DNA of 64,000 nucleotides from Cristatella mucedo (GCA_009760855.2 WPIO01000036.1:1941001-2005000); one strand, 5' to 3'; shown: positions 23,130 to 34,414, numbered from the stretch's first letter. Translations and numbers: made by a program. Notes: a model not told the origin generated them from the sequence alone.

Positions 23130-24072
23130 TATTTGTAGTTTGCCAGAAATTCTGCATCTAATCTACGTTTTTTAAGTATGGGTTTAACGATTGCCGATTG
23201 GAAAGATTTTGGTGTGACCCCTCTTTCCAAAGAAGCCAAAATCTCGGTTATGGCCAGGAAAACTTGATCTGCCAGTTAAGACCACAAAGATGATGGTATA
23301 TGGTCTTCAGGAGACGAGTTCTTTTTACTAGACCTTATTAAAGTAGCAACATTGCATGCACAAATCTCGGAAAACCTTTTGAGGGAGTACACAGGTTGTG
23401 ATTCCACAATTGCTTTAGTCAGACGGGGCTGAATGCACGAATGTGCACAATTGCTTCAGTAAAGAAGGCTCAAAACGTTTCGGCTGAGCCGTTAAAACCT
23501 GGGGAGTCATACCTCTCAGCATTTGCCAGTAGATGTTTGAGTCTTGCAAATATTTTTAGGATCCGACTCACAGGAATTCAGCTTTCAAGTGAAAAATGAA
23601 GCCCTGGGGTTTGAAGCTTCCGGTTGCAAACTCGAAGGAAGTCTCTGAAATTGACTAGATCTGTATCAGACCTTGATTTCGTAAAGCAACATTGAGGCCT
23701 GCGCTTAACACGGTGCATCATTTGAAGTTTTTGTACATTGAAATGAATCTCCACGACTCTGTACACGTGTAGAATGAATGGGGGCATGCTTTTCAATAAC
23801 ACTCGTAAGTGTCGTGTTCACTTAATAAGTAACGGTATCGAGACTGTCGGTCGAGTCTGGTTGCAGTTCCAGAAGAAATACATCACAAAAAGTATTCAAA
23901 AGTGCGCCTATGTCGATGCTTTTTAGGTTACGTTGCTTGACAAGTTCGACGTTGTCCTATACGTACAATTGAGTAGAAACAGCAAACGAGACTGATCAAT
24001 GATCTGAGAGGGCCGGGTGGCTCATCACAAGGTCAGTGGGTAAAGACATCCTTAGTGATCACGAAATCTAGA
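23130..24072 (-). mobile_element. LINE family 1, 5' half (interrupted copy)
   Basis: Continues the same element: the region between endonuclease and RT, collinear with 51050-51965 of the best copy. It ends near 24072 at the word GTGATCACGAAATC, where a plus-strand family 2 copy begins. Confidence 0.75.
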
Positions 24073-24237
24073 AGGTTCAGTTCGTATCTCAGTGGGAGAC
24101 TCCAGAGTATTGACGTGAATGGACAACGGTCATCCTAGGTAATTCTGAAAAGTGGGGTACCTCAGGGCTTCGTGCTAGGCCCGGTTTTTTTCATGGCTTA
24201 TAATCTCCCTCTAGCTTATGTGATTGCCAAGCACAAT
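24073..24237 (+). mobile_element. LINE family 2, 5' segment of a split copy
   Basis: Encodes the RT stretch with 'VPQGFVLGP' and 'LPLAYVIAKHNL', stopping exactly before the F-H-F-Y-x-D-D catalytic motif. That motif resumes at about 24770 after a nested insertion. Confidence 0.75.
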
Positions 24238-24735
24238 CTAATAATAATAGTAGTAATAACAATAATAATGCACTTGATAAAGCGCCCTCAGAGAACTTAA
24301 TCTCTTTCTAGGCGCTTTACATTTGCTGCAAAGTGAAATGCAATTAAATGGTAAGTAAAAATCATGCGTGAAAAACAAACAAAATGATTAACATAGTTAG
24401 GGGTGACATGCACAGGGTCAGCATGCAAATGTGGTTAGTGGCAGCATGCACAGTGTCAGCACGCATAAGCACGTGAAGGACAAATCATAGGGACCCACTA
24501 AATGCTGTCCTAAATAGGTGTGTTTTTAAGTTCCTTTTAAATGTGGTCAGGTCAGGGGAAGTTCTGACGCAGGTCGGGAGGGAGTTCCAGGCTTTGGGAG
24601 CATACGAACTAAATGCACGGTCTCCAAAGGATTTGAGGTTTGTACGAGGTATTTCTAGACTGTTGGATTCCGAAAAGCGGGTGGTACGATGCTTGGCCTG
24701 GTGGGGGAGTATGTCGGAGAGATATTATTCCAATT
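24238..24735 (-). mobile_element. LINE family 2, 3' part nested in another family 2 copy
   Basis: Minus-oriented: (TAA)n, hairpin terminus, 3' UTR and the end of the ORF ('ALGAYELNARSPKDLRFVRG' appears when read on the plus strand, the antisense signature of this family). It sits between RT blocks of a plus-strand element, interrupting its catalytic motif. Confidence 0.8.
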
Positions 24736-25885
24736 TCTGAATCACACTGGGTTTTCCAGTGTGAATCCTAGCCTGCACTTCTATGTGGATGACTCTCAGT
24801 TTTAACTTTGCTTTGATCCCTCCCAGCCTTCAAGCACCTCGGATTCTCTCAACTCACTTGCTGCATGTATTCATGACATCACACATGGAGGGCAGAAAAT
24901 TTTCTAAAGCTTAGCGATGATAAAACTAATTACTAGCTATGGGAAAACCCAGTGTGATTCATAAATTGGAAAGGCTGACGCTCAAAATTGGATCTGCCAG
25001 CATATCTCCAGTTGAATCAGCTCGAAATCTAGGTATCATGTTCCGAAGTGACCTCTTGTTAGACGACCACGTCAGCTCCACCGTCAAATCCGCCTATTTT
25101 CATCTACATTACGTTGCTAAAATTCGGGCTTGTTTAGATAACGATACCACGTCCAAATTAGTCCATGCATTCGTGACATCCCGTCTCGACTTCTGCAACT
25201 CACTACTTACTGGCCTACCAGCATGTGCAATCAGGCGATTGCAGCTGGTGAAAAACTCTGCAGCTAGGCTTGTCTGTCGTGAGCTTCGCAATTACCACAT
25301 TACACCACTTCTCGCCGACCTGCACTGGCTACCAGTCAAGCAACGGATTGACTTCAAGGTTTTGTCGCTCACTTTTAGGTCCCTTTATTCTTTGGTTCCA
25401 GCCTATCTCTCAAATATACTCCCCCACTAGGCCAAGCATCGTACCACCCGCTTTTCGGAATCCACCAGTCTACCAATACCTTGTACAAACCTCAAATCCT
25501 TTTGGAGACCGTGCATTTAGTTCGTTTGCTCCCAAAGCCTGGAACTCTCTCCTGGCCTGCGTCAGAACATCCCCTCACCTGACCACATTGTAAAAGAACA
25601 TAAAAACACACCATTTTAGGAGAGCATTTAGTGGGTTCCTGTGATTCGTCCTCGATGTGCTTATGCGTACTGACACTGTGCATGCTGCCACTGACCACAT
25701 TTGCATGCTGACCCTGTGCATGTCACCCCTAACTATGTTGTTCATTTTGTTCATTTATCAAGCATGATATTACTCACCAATCAATTGCATTTCCCTTTGC
25801 AGCAAATGTAAAGCGCCCATAGAGAGATTAAGTTCTCTGAGGGTGCTTTATCAAGTGCAATAATAATATTATTATTATTATTACT
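24736..25885 (+). mobile_element. LINE family 2, 3' segment of the split copy
   Basis: Resumes with 'LHFYVDDSQF' (RT catalytic motif, here V-D-D), then 'GKPSVIHKLERLTLKIGSAS', 'SARNLGIMFRSDLLLDDHVS', 'DLHWLPVKQRIDFKVLSLTF' and 'AWNSLLACVRTSPHLTT'. It closes with the AAAGCGCCCATAGAGAGATT hairpin terminus and (ATT)n. A 163-codon frame survives at 24939-25430. Confidence 0.85.
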
Positions 25886-26084
25886 ATATCCCCTGACTCG
25901 ACATTTGAAAAAGGCTAAGAATCCATCTTTTCCCGATAGAATGCATGTGCTAGAATATTGAGACTGTTCTGTGTTTGCCTAGGTTTGCTAACGCTGTACG
26001 TATATCTACTAACCTTATTTTGCCAGTTGACACTGTGAAGGCTGGATCAAATGCATTATGGTTATTATTATTACCACTAACGAT

Positions 26085-26165
26085 ACGATCTTAATTTTTT
26101 TAAAGATTATGTAAAGTGCCTACACATAGAATAAGTTATCTGATGGTGCTAGTCTAGTCGAATGT
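26085..26165 (+). mobile_element. LINE family 2, 3' tail (decayed)
   Basis: ACCACTAACGATACGATCTT, then AAGATTATGTAAAGTGCC and AAGTTATCTGATGGTGCT: a diverged terminus. Confidence 0.5.
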
Positions 26166-26404
26166 ATTATAATTATTATCATCATTAATATTACTACTCT
26201 TGAAAAGTGCCAACTAGGTGCTTTATCGCTCGTCACTACCATCCTGCGACTAGATGAAACAAATGCAGACTAGTCATAAATCGTTCTTCTAAAAGTGAGC
26301 AAGAAAATTCTTTTCAGGAAGCAAATAGATTTAACAGCAATTTGGTAATCTGTATCGCACGTGAATACGCGACAACAAATTCTCCTCTCCGTCGATTAAA
26401 TCTC

Positions 26405-26426
26405 TTTTCTCTGCAGCCGTCTTTCT

Positions 26427-26479
<53 letters not shown>

Positions 26480-26760
26480 CTGTGTATCTTTTCATCTCTG
26501 CTTCTCTTGTGCATTTCGTTATCTCACTTTCTCTTTTTACGATTTCTCTTCTCCCCTTTCTCACTTTTCCTTCCTTTGTTCGACCCTCTTTTCCCATCTG
26601 ACTCTCGTTCTTCGTTCGTCAATTCATCTTCACTTCTTATATCTCTTTTACCAACAGATCCTTTTCTTTGTTGCTCATCCATCAGTTCATCGTCATCTCT
26701 TGCTTCCCGTCTCACTAGCTCTTGCTCACTTTTGCATCACCCTGTTTCCCAGTATTCTGA
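26405..26760. repeat. Polypyrimidine tract with (CT)n core
   Basis: A pure (CT)n run at about 26427-26473 inside 350 bases of C/T-rich plus strand. It generates a 178-codon serine/leucine frame on the plus strand and a Glu/Arg-rich frame on the minus strand; I regard both as compositional artefacts. Confidence 0.85.
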
Positions 26761-26929
26761 CAGAAACATGTATGCACACACTATCTGTTTTTCCTTTATC
26801 ATTCCCTTACTCTTTCTCTGCCTACTACCATTTATTAAGGAAGTTGCTGCTGGTTTCGAAAAACCTTTTAGCATATGAACCGAAGGCTTAATCCCGTGGT
26901 AGTAGTGCATCCCGTGATAACTGTATAGC

Positions 26930-27075
26930 GGCGCTGGTTTAGCCTCACCGGCTAAGGTGCTCACCTCGACCAAGGTGAAGGTGAATGGATGACCGAGGTT
27001 GATGGATCCAGCCCTGTGGTATATGCAAAGAGTCTGAGCATTAGTTAAGTTCTCTTGGGATGCAGTGAAAATGAA
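26930..27075 (+). mobile_element. SINE type I
   Basis: 'GGTTTAGCCTCACCGGCTAA' then 'GGTGCTCACCTCGACCAAGG' matches the tRNA-like head (A-box side) of the copies at 63370 and 46105 (inverse). The B box is degenerate, and the tail 'TTAGTTAAGTTCTCTTGGGA' follows. Confidence 0.6.
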
Positions 27076-27079
27076 ATCC

Positions 27080-27700
27080 ATTTTTTTCAAAGGGAGTGCG
27101 TCACTGTACGCGTTAGATTGGGGGCTCCCTACAGCTTTCAGATATTTGCCATCGTATCTGGGCTTTCAGTTTAGTTCTTATTATGACCTTGGCTCTAAAG
27201 ACAGGTCGGACTTCTTGAAAACCCTACATGTAGATGAGATAAAAATGACGAATTTCCATTTAGACTGACGGAATGCGTGGCTGGCTGGATAATGGGGAAA
27301 GTGTCAATTTGAGGTATGAGAAAACCGACACAATTGGAAGCATTTTTGGCCATCCCTTCTAACTCATTAAAGTTCAAAATCTGTTCTTTCGTCGTGGGCT
27401 AGATGGCAACAAATACTTGCGGGAGTGACGTGTAATAGACTTGTAAATTTATGCAGAGCATTGTGTTTCTACCGCGAGTCATTGAAGCGAGTCCACTGAC
27501 AGCGACCTCTAGTATTTGATACTCGCGAAGCCCTACAGGTCCTGCTCAAGCTGTACGGGAAGAGAAAGCTACTAAAGGTCCACAGAATTCTAACACTCTG
27601 CGATCTCGTTATACAAATACTTGTAGATGACTAAAGCCATTCTGCTCGCCAAGACCAAAAGTCGAGTTTTTGCGAAGCTTATGCTTTCGCCAAACAGCAA
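27080..27700. other. No recognisable feature
   Basis: Downstream of paralog 2 and upstream of a GC-rich island. No exon supported. Confidence 0.4.
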
Positions 27701-27759
27701 ACTGCAGCAACAGTGAAACCTTAAGAGGCTGGAGATGCAAGTTACAGCCTCTTACGCCT

Positions 27760-28260
27760 CTTGCATCTGGAGAGAGAGAGAGAGAGAGCGAGAGCGAGAG
27801 CGACCGGGCCGTCGCGCAGCGAGCCTCGCCCTCGTCCTTCATCCGCTTCTTCTTCTTCTTCTTCTTCGCGCCGACGCCCGCACTTCCGCTTCCGTCCGCG
27901 ACTGCACGGTTAAAGTTGGAGCCTCTAAACTACTTCCACTAACAGATCTTCATGCAGCGCTTCACCGGCTACACTCTGGCGCTGCTACTGGCAAAATCAG
28001 TGACCCAGAATACGACTTAGGCTTCACCATAACCGCTGGTCAGCCAGAGTTAGAGCCTGGCCGGCTGTCCTTCGACGGCTTGTCCGAGCGCTGACTGCCT
28101 GCGCAGACCTTCACCCTGCTCTGACTCGCTTCGGATAGCATCCTGACTGAACCCGTGCAGTTCCAGCGCTCCAGCCTCTGCCGCGAGTCACAAATGTACA
28201 GGACCTGCTGCCTGCTGCTGCTCCTCCCCCTCCATCTGCTCACGCAGCCTCTTCTTCTTT
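27760..28260. other. GC- and CpG-rich island with (GA)n start
   Basis: Opens with a (GA)n run (27770-27803) and then shows many CG dinucleotides, unlike the AT-rich surroundings. Frames on both strands are open but low-complexity. It could be an unmethylated promoter region; no adjoining coding exon was recognised. Confidence 0.45.
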
Positions 28261-28689
28261 ACTCTGCGTGCGTGAGTTGGCTTTTTTGATCAGGTGCTAC
28301 ACTAACGAGCTAAGATGACGCCTTTAGCATATTTAAAGGGTCTATGAAAAATTGGATCTCTTTGGAAGTATGTAAGCGCATATTATTAATCTTTATAGTA
28401 ATAGCAGCAGTTGTAGTAGTATTATTGTGCCTGTGCTGCAGCCATAAGTAATGGTAGCACGAAACGTGGACACACGCCGAGCGGTCCATGTTTTCGAGAC
28501 AAATTCATTGTCTGACTGGGTTCGTAACCTTAATTGTGATTTCCAATAAGCTGCAGCGGAAGAACTCCGATTCGCTCACGAGCCGATGGACCAGTCCCGA
28601 ACGCTCACAGAGCGAACGCCGTTTCAGTTGATCGAAAGGAATCGCCAGCCTTGGTGACTATCGCTAGCCAGCTGTCATACCTCAGAAAG

Positions 28690-28780
28690 ACATTTGCCGA
28701 CACATCCTGGCTGGTATTCCTTCGCTGACGCATCCTGGCTGGTATTCCTTCGCTGACGCATCCTGGCTGGTATAATTTAG
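28690..28780. repeat. 28-bp tandem repeat, 3 copies
   Basis: CATCCTGGCTGGTATTCCTT plus CGCTGACG occurs three times, the last truncated, each copy near-identical. Confidence 0.9.
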
Positions 28781-28784
28781 CCAA

Positions 28785-29220
28785 GGCATCTTGTCTGCTC
28801 GCGTTATTGGGAAAGCATGAGTTTGGATTTTCTAAGCCCGCTGCTGCGCAGGCTTAACCGCACCCTCATCCGACCTGTGGCGATGCAGTGGCGATGCTCG
28901 CTACATTCGATGCTCGGTTTAGCGCTCAATAAATTGGTATGAGCTCCTTTTACTTTCCCGCGCTTTTGTTGAAAGCCTGCGAAACCATCATTCGGATAAT
29001 AGTACGTGTTATAGTTTAGAGGGTCTTGCAAGTCAATTGATTTTGGTTTGTAACCTTTCAACTGGGTTCATTTCTTCACTAGTCCGAGTATTCGTAATCC
29101 GGATTGTTCGTCAGCCCATGCACGTTCGTACCCAACACCCTACGATGCATAATTTCAATTATTAGTAGTATTAATGCATAACCCTACGGCACATGCACGT
29201 TTTGCAGTGAACTGCTAAAC
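28785..29220. other. No recognisable feature
   Basis: A minus frame at 28804-29061 has no splice or start support. Confidence 0.4.
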
Positions 29221-29224
29221 GATA

Positions 29225-30180
29225 ATAAAATGAACTTACTAGTAATGAGCAAACCCAGTGTGATTCACAAATTGGAAAGGCTGACGCTCACAATTGGCTC
29301 TGCCAGCATATCTCCAGTTAAATCAGCTCGAAATCTATGTGTCCTATTCCGAAGCGACCTCTCATTGGACGATGATATCAGCTCCACAGTCAAATCTGCC
29401 TACTTTCAGCTTCATAACATTGCTAAAATTCGGGCTTGTTTAGATAAGGATATCACGTCCAAGTTGGTCCATGCATTCATGACATCCCGGCTCAACTTCT
29501 GCAACTCACTGCTTCCTGGCCTACCAGCATTTGCAATCAGGCGATTGCAGCTGGTGAAAAACTCAGCAGCTAGGCTTCTCTGTCGTGAGCGTCGCATCTG
29601 CCACATTACACCACTTCTCTCCGACCTGCACTGGCTACCAGTCAAGCAAAGGATCGACTTCAAGGTTCTGTTGCTCACTTTTAGGTCACTTCATTCTTTG
29701 GCTCCAGCCTATCTCTTAGATATACTCCCCCACTAGGCCAAGCATCGTACCACCCGCTTTTCGGAATTCACCAGTCTACCAATACCTTGTACAAACCTCA
29801 AATCCTTTGGAGACCGTGCATTTAGTTCGTTTGCTCCCAAAGCCTGGAACTCTCTCCTGGCCTGCGTCAGAACACACCCTGACCTGACCACATTCAAAAA
29901 GAACTTATTAACACACCAATTTAGGACAGCATTTAGTGGGTCCCCGTGATTCGTCCTTCACGTGCTTATTCGTGCTGGTACTGTGCATGCTGCCACTAAC
30001 CACATTTGCATGCTGACCCTGTACATGTCACCCCTAACCATGTTATTCATTTTGCTCATTTATCAAGCATGATATTACTCACCATTCAATCGCATTTACC
30101 TTTGCAGCAAATGTAAAGCGCCTAGAGAGAGATTAAGTTCTCTGAGGGCGCTTTATCAAGTGAATTATTATTATTATTAT
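29225..30180 (+). mobile_element. LINE family 2, 5'-truncated copy
   Basis: Starts after the RT catalytic motif with 'NLLVMSKPSVIHKLERLTLT', a 168-codon open stretch, then the 'HQFRTAFSG' region and hairpin terminus AAAGCGCCTAGAGAGAGATT...GGGCGCTTTATCAAG and (ATT)n at 30165-30180. One of the better-preserved 3' ends. Confidence 0.9.
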
Positions 30181-30209
30181 CATTTTTATTACCTGCGTGA
30201 TTTCAAAGA

Positions 30210-30400
30210 TAGATTTGGTGAGCCGTAATGGCTCACTAGGTAAGGCGGTTGCTTTTCCCGGCCTCGGCCCGAGGTCGTGGGTTCGAATCCTGCGGTGGAT
30301 GATCCTTATTCGCAGCTGCAAGCGGTGGCAATATCCGTAAAGGCTCTTCTGTCGCTATAAAAAATTGAGGCTGTTAAATCAGCTTGTATTTATTTATTTA
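30210..30400 (+). mobile_element. SINE type II, well preserved
   Basis: tRNA-derived head with A box 'TGGCTCACTAGG' (about 30229) and a perfect B box 'GGTTCGAATCC' (about 30280). Then a body with 'GCTGCAAGCGGTGGCAATAT', 'GTAAAGGCTCTTCTGTCGCT' and 'ATAAAAAATTGAGGC', ending in (TATT)n. It lies about 30 bp after a family 2 tail. RNA polymerase III would be the expected polymerase. Confidence 0.85.
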
Positions 30401-30404
30401 TTTT

Positions 30405-31290
30405 GTATAAGATGATTATGGTATTAGACGACAGATTTGCACGCTTCAATATTTACTTGACCTTTTCATTCTCCACCAGAGACTAGAAGTAAAACAAATC
30501 ACTTCGGCTGCGGCAGTCAATAGAGGCTTGGTAATTTTTTGAAAGCTTAATCGCCGGAGCATTGGAGAGGATGCGAAAAGGTGCCTAAAGTTAGAGGCAA
30601 CATCTTGGAGCTAATGGGCTTGTTGACGAGCCATTGCTTGAAAAGGCTAGCCAGCGTGAGTCCCATTAATGTCGTATGTTATCGATGCACGTACGTATGA
30701 CGTCAGCAGCAGTTTTAAATCGATGGAATAGCCAGGAATGAAGCTAGAGTTCAAGCAACCATCTCAGCGAGCTTTTCATCAATGAAATTCCGTGTCCGGT
30801 GATATTGCTAAAGACGTAATAAAATTGCTCTTACTTTACAGGGCAATTTCAGCATATTCCTAAATTCCGCCCAAAAAATTGACCTTTTTGAACGGACTGC
30901 TATTTTATAAACTGAGCTCTATCTCAGCTTGAATAAAACGGTATCTGTTGTTCTTTGAGTAATTAGGTTTAACTCAAATTCTAATATTGTTATTATGACG
31001 TATTATTCGCATTATGCATATACTTTATGCATATTATGACCAAATATCTTTGCAAATCTTTCTTATTTACTGAACTGCCGTTTAATTGTTGGCTGAAAAG
31101 TAGTCGACGAGATCCCGGACGTGGTGCTAAGGGTTTGACTCAGTCCTGACTGCCAATCCATCGGGTTTGAATCGCTGTTGTGAGCTCGCGACAGAACGGT
31201 CTTGAATCAACCGAAAGAATGACGAGACTTCGAATCAAGCTGCGTCTCAGTGGTGCCATAGGCAAGAGCTGGCGTGCCGGAAGTAAGAGA
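30405..31290. other. 3' flank of paralog 2, no gene seen
   Basis: Should contain the 3' UTR end of paralog 2. Possible inverse AATAAA words exist (for example around 30390), but none can be singled out. A weak tRNA-like stretch ends in 'GGGTTTGAATCGC' at about 31161. Confidence 0.35.
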
Positions 31291-31295
31291 TCGCA

Positions 31296-31774
31296 TCATG
31301 CCCCGCTACTGCAAAGGCTCGTCGCCTTTTCTCGCACGCTGTTTTGCATCCGCTTCGCCTTCGAAGTTGACCTTGGCGTCTTTGCCTTCCGCCAGAACGG
31401 ACTGTGTTCCAGAGAGGCCAGCTGTAAATGGCGGTAAAGATTTGTCTCCTCCAGCCCACTAGCGCTTTGCCTGCGAATCGAGCCGGTGATCAATGCAAAC
31501 GCGAAAAATTCGGACTCGCTTGCAATCGCGTCCTCACTGGAGAACGAGATGCTTGATGCTGCAACTTATGACTTACTTCCTTCAAAGTTTTCTTTACGCG
31601 AAAATATCCTTCCGAACATGCCGTTAAAGCAAAATATATTTTTCTTTTTAAAAACAGTCACCGTAAGAACTCCGATGACTAATAGTACGGCACTGAGAGC
31701 TATTGAAATTATCGGACTCGGTCCCAACGTGGTTCTAGTCATTTGGCTTGTAGTTTGTGCAGTCGGTATCGAAT
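31296..31774 (-). CDS. Receptor paralog 2, last exon (transmembrane and tail)
   Basis: Opens behind the acceptor CGTTTCTGCTTCAG in phase 1, matching the donor of exon C (34927). It encodes a short Ser/Thr stalk, a transmembrane helix ('IISIALSAVLLVIGVLTVTV', residues ~25-44) and a basic stop-transfer 'FKKKN'. After about 70 codons there is an in-frame TAA (31568-31566). Beyond it the same frame stays open for 89 more codons with a tail-like Ser- and acidic-rich composition ('SSISFSSEDAIASESEFF', 'GLEETNLYRHLQL', a basic C-terminus) up to a stop at 31296. Either the protein ends early (489 residues) or the TAA is bypassed (up to 579). In paralog 1 the transmembrane segment and tail also share one exon. 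Confidence 0.7.
31559..31576 (-). other. In-frame TAA inside an 18-nt GT...AG segment
   Basis: On the minus strand the segment reads gtaagtcataagttgcag: a consensus splice donor at its start, a good acceptor at its end, and 18 bases (six codons) long. Removing it would delete the TAA and keep the frame, in phase 1 like all other junctions of the gene. Eighteen bases is below any spliceosomal intron length normally reported for animals, so chance, stop readthrough or a disabling mutation are equally possible. Confidence 0.5.
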
Positions 31775-31829
31775 CTGAAGCAGAAACGCGTCAATTTGCA
31801 TATTTAGTCACAGCACACAGAAGGTAACA

Positions 31830-32430
31830 CGTCACAGCATTGCCAAGAAGCAGTATGTCGGGTCAAGTGGGTGAATGGTTTGAAGATATTGTGTACTTTT
31901 TTAAGTAGCATTTAGTAAGCATGTGTCAAAGAATATCGCAATATACGTACACGTTGTGATTGTGTGCTACAAATGATACATGAATACAATTCCTGCCCAC
32001 AATTTAAGCTTTTTAGCGACCAAGCGTCCCCTAGTATTGGTCATTTTGCACATCCCTAAATCAAGCCAAAGAGAGCCAACTATCCATTTTTCATTTACTT
32101 CTTCTTTATTTTTAGAGTTTTCTTTAGAATAAATAATATTATTATCAATCATAGTGATTTCAAGCAACCCATCAATACATTGCAGCTTGTTAAGTAGGCT
32201 GAAGTATACTAGCGTTATGCAATACTCAAGCATACTTTAAATCTTATATACAAGCACGCTCACAATATAGAAAACCGTGCACCTATCAGGAACAGGTGAC
32301 TGAGCTACTAAGGGAAATTTAAATCAATTTATTTCAGTAAGAATAATAATAATCAGGCATTTATATAGCTAAATTATTTATATAGCTAATTTATACAGGA
32401 CTAAATCTATTTTTGGGGAGTTTCGATGTA
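31830..32430. other. Intron of paralog 2 (C to TM), AT-rich
   Basis: A minus frame at 31967-32233 has no phase 1 splice sites that I could find. Nothing else recognised. Confidence 0.4.
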
Positions 32431-32435
32431 CTGTA

Positions 32436-32985
32436 ATAATAATAGTAATAATAATGCACTTGATAAAGCGCCCTCAGAGAACTTAATCTCTCTCTAGGCG
32501 CTTTAAATTTGCTGTAAAGGGAAATGCAATTGAATGGTAAGCAAAAAATCATGCTTGAAAAACAAACGAAATGAATAATATGGTTAGGGGTGACATGCAC
32601 AGGGTCAGCATGCAAGTGTGGTTATTGACAGCATGCACAGTGTCAGTGCGAATAAGCACATGAACGACGAATCACAGGGACACACTAAATGCTGTCCTAA
32701 CTAGGTGTGTTTTAAGTTCTTTTTAAATGTGGTCAAGTCAGGGGATGTTCTGACGCAGGTCGGGAGTGAGTTCCAGGCTTTGGGAGCATACGAACTAAAT
32801 GCACGGTCTCCAAAGGATTTGAGGTTTGTACGAGGTATTTCTGGACTGTTGGATTCCGAAAAGCGGGCGGTACGATGCTTGGCCTGATGGGGTAGTATAT
32901 CTGACAGATAGGCTTGAGCCATAGAATGAAGGGACCTAAAAGTGAGCGACAAAACCTTGAAGTCAATCCGTTGCTTGACTGGTAG
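32436..32985 (-). mobile_element. LINE family 2, 3' part
   Basis: (TAATAG)n, TGCACTTGATAAAGCGCCC terminus, 3' UTR and the C-terminal ORF end, stopping at 'CTTGACTGGTAGCCA'. It joins head to tail to the next family 2 copy. Confidence 0.85.
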
Positions 32986-32987
32986 CC

Positions 32988-34410
32988 ATAATAGTAATAA
33001 TAATAATAATAATAATAATGCACTTTATTAAGAGACCTCAGAAGACTCAATCTCTTTCTAGGTGCTTTACATTTGCTGCAAAGGGAAACACGATCGAATG
33101 GTGTTTAATATCATGCTTGATAAACAACATGAATTACATGGTTAGGGGTGACATGGACAGGGTCAGCATGCAAATGTGGTCAGTGGCAGCATGCTCAGTG
33201 TCAGCACGCATAAGCACATCAAGAACGAATCAATGGGACCCACTAAATGCTGTCCTAAATAGGTGTGTCTTTAAGTTCTTTTGAAACGTGATCAGGTCAA
33301 GGGATGTTCTGACGCAAGTCGGGAGGGAGTTCCAGGCTTTGGGAGCATATGAACTAAATGCACGATCTCCAAAGAATTTGAGGTTTGTACGAGATATTGG
33401 TAAACTGTTGGATTCCGAAAAGCGGGTGGTACGATGCTTGGCCTGGTGGGGGAGTAGATCTGAGAGATAGGTTGGAGCCAAAGAATAAAGTGACTTAAAA
33501 ATGAGCGACAAAACCTTGAAGTCAATCCGTTACTTGACCGGAAGCCAGTGGTGTGATGTGGCAACTGTGACACTAACGACAGACATCCCTTGCCGAGGAG
33601 TTTTTTACAAGCTGTAAGCACATTGATTGCACATTCCGGTAGGACAGCAAGCAGTGAGTTACAGAAGTCAAAACGGGTTTTCACAAATGCATAGACCGAC
33701 TTACACGTGGTATCCATATCTAAACAAGCCCGAATTTCAGCAATGTAATGTAGCTGAAAGTAGGCGCACTTGATTGTGGAGCGCTAATGTGGTCGTCTAA
33801 CGAGAGAGGTCACTTTGGAACATGACATCTAGATTTCGAGCTGATTCAACAGGAAATATGCTGACAGAGCCAATTTCGAGCGTCAGCCTTTCCAATTTGT
33901 GAATCACACTGGGTTATGCCAAAACTATTACATTAGTTTTATCATTGTTTAATTTAAGAAAATTTGCTGCCATCCATGTGCGGATGTCATGAATACATGC
34001 AGCAAGTGAGTTGAGAGAATCCGAGGTGCTCGAAGACTGGGAGGGATCAAAGCAAAGGTAAAACTGAGTGTCATCCTCTTAGAATTGAAAGCCTAGATTG
34101 TGCTTGGAATATACATCATCAAGAGGGATAGCATCAACCGTGAAAAGAATCGGACCTGGCACTGAGCGCTGAGGTACCCCATATTTTAGAGGCACCTCAG
34201 AGGATGTTTGTCCATTCACGTCAAAACTCTGGAGTCTCCCACTGAGATAGGACCTGAACTATTGCAGAGCAGTTCCAGTGATGCCCAGGCGAGATAAAAG
34301 GGGCTCTAGAAGAACTTGGCGATTGATAGTATCAAAAGCTGCCAAAAGATCGAGCAAATCAAGCAAATATATTCTACCCATGTCTGCATTCCTAAGTAGT
34401 CCCCGAAACC
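32988..34410 (-). mobile_element. LINE family 2, longer copy
   Basis: Begins at its own (TAA)n tail (32988-33018), directly against the 5' break of the previous copy. It runs through terminus, 3' UTR, C-terminal ORF, the post-RT region and RT. The catalytic region and an upstream 'LLDLLAAFDTINRQVLLEPL' block near 34340 are recognisable but frameshifted. Lies in the C-TM intron of paralog 2. Confidence 0.85.
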
Positions 34411-34414
34411 ATAA

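Noticed and set aside
26342-26878. 178-codon Ser/Leu-rich plus-strand frame that looks membrane-associated
   Set aside because: Its composition follows from a polypyrimidine tract; the antisense frame is Glu/Arg-rich for the same reason.
30210-30300. Possible functional tRNA gene (good A and B boxes)
   Set aside because: No acceptor stem pairing is evident, and the same head with the same non-tRNA body recurs at other sites, so it is a SINE.
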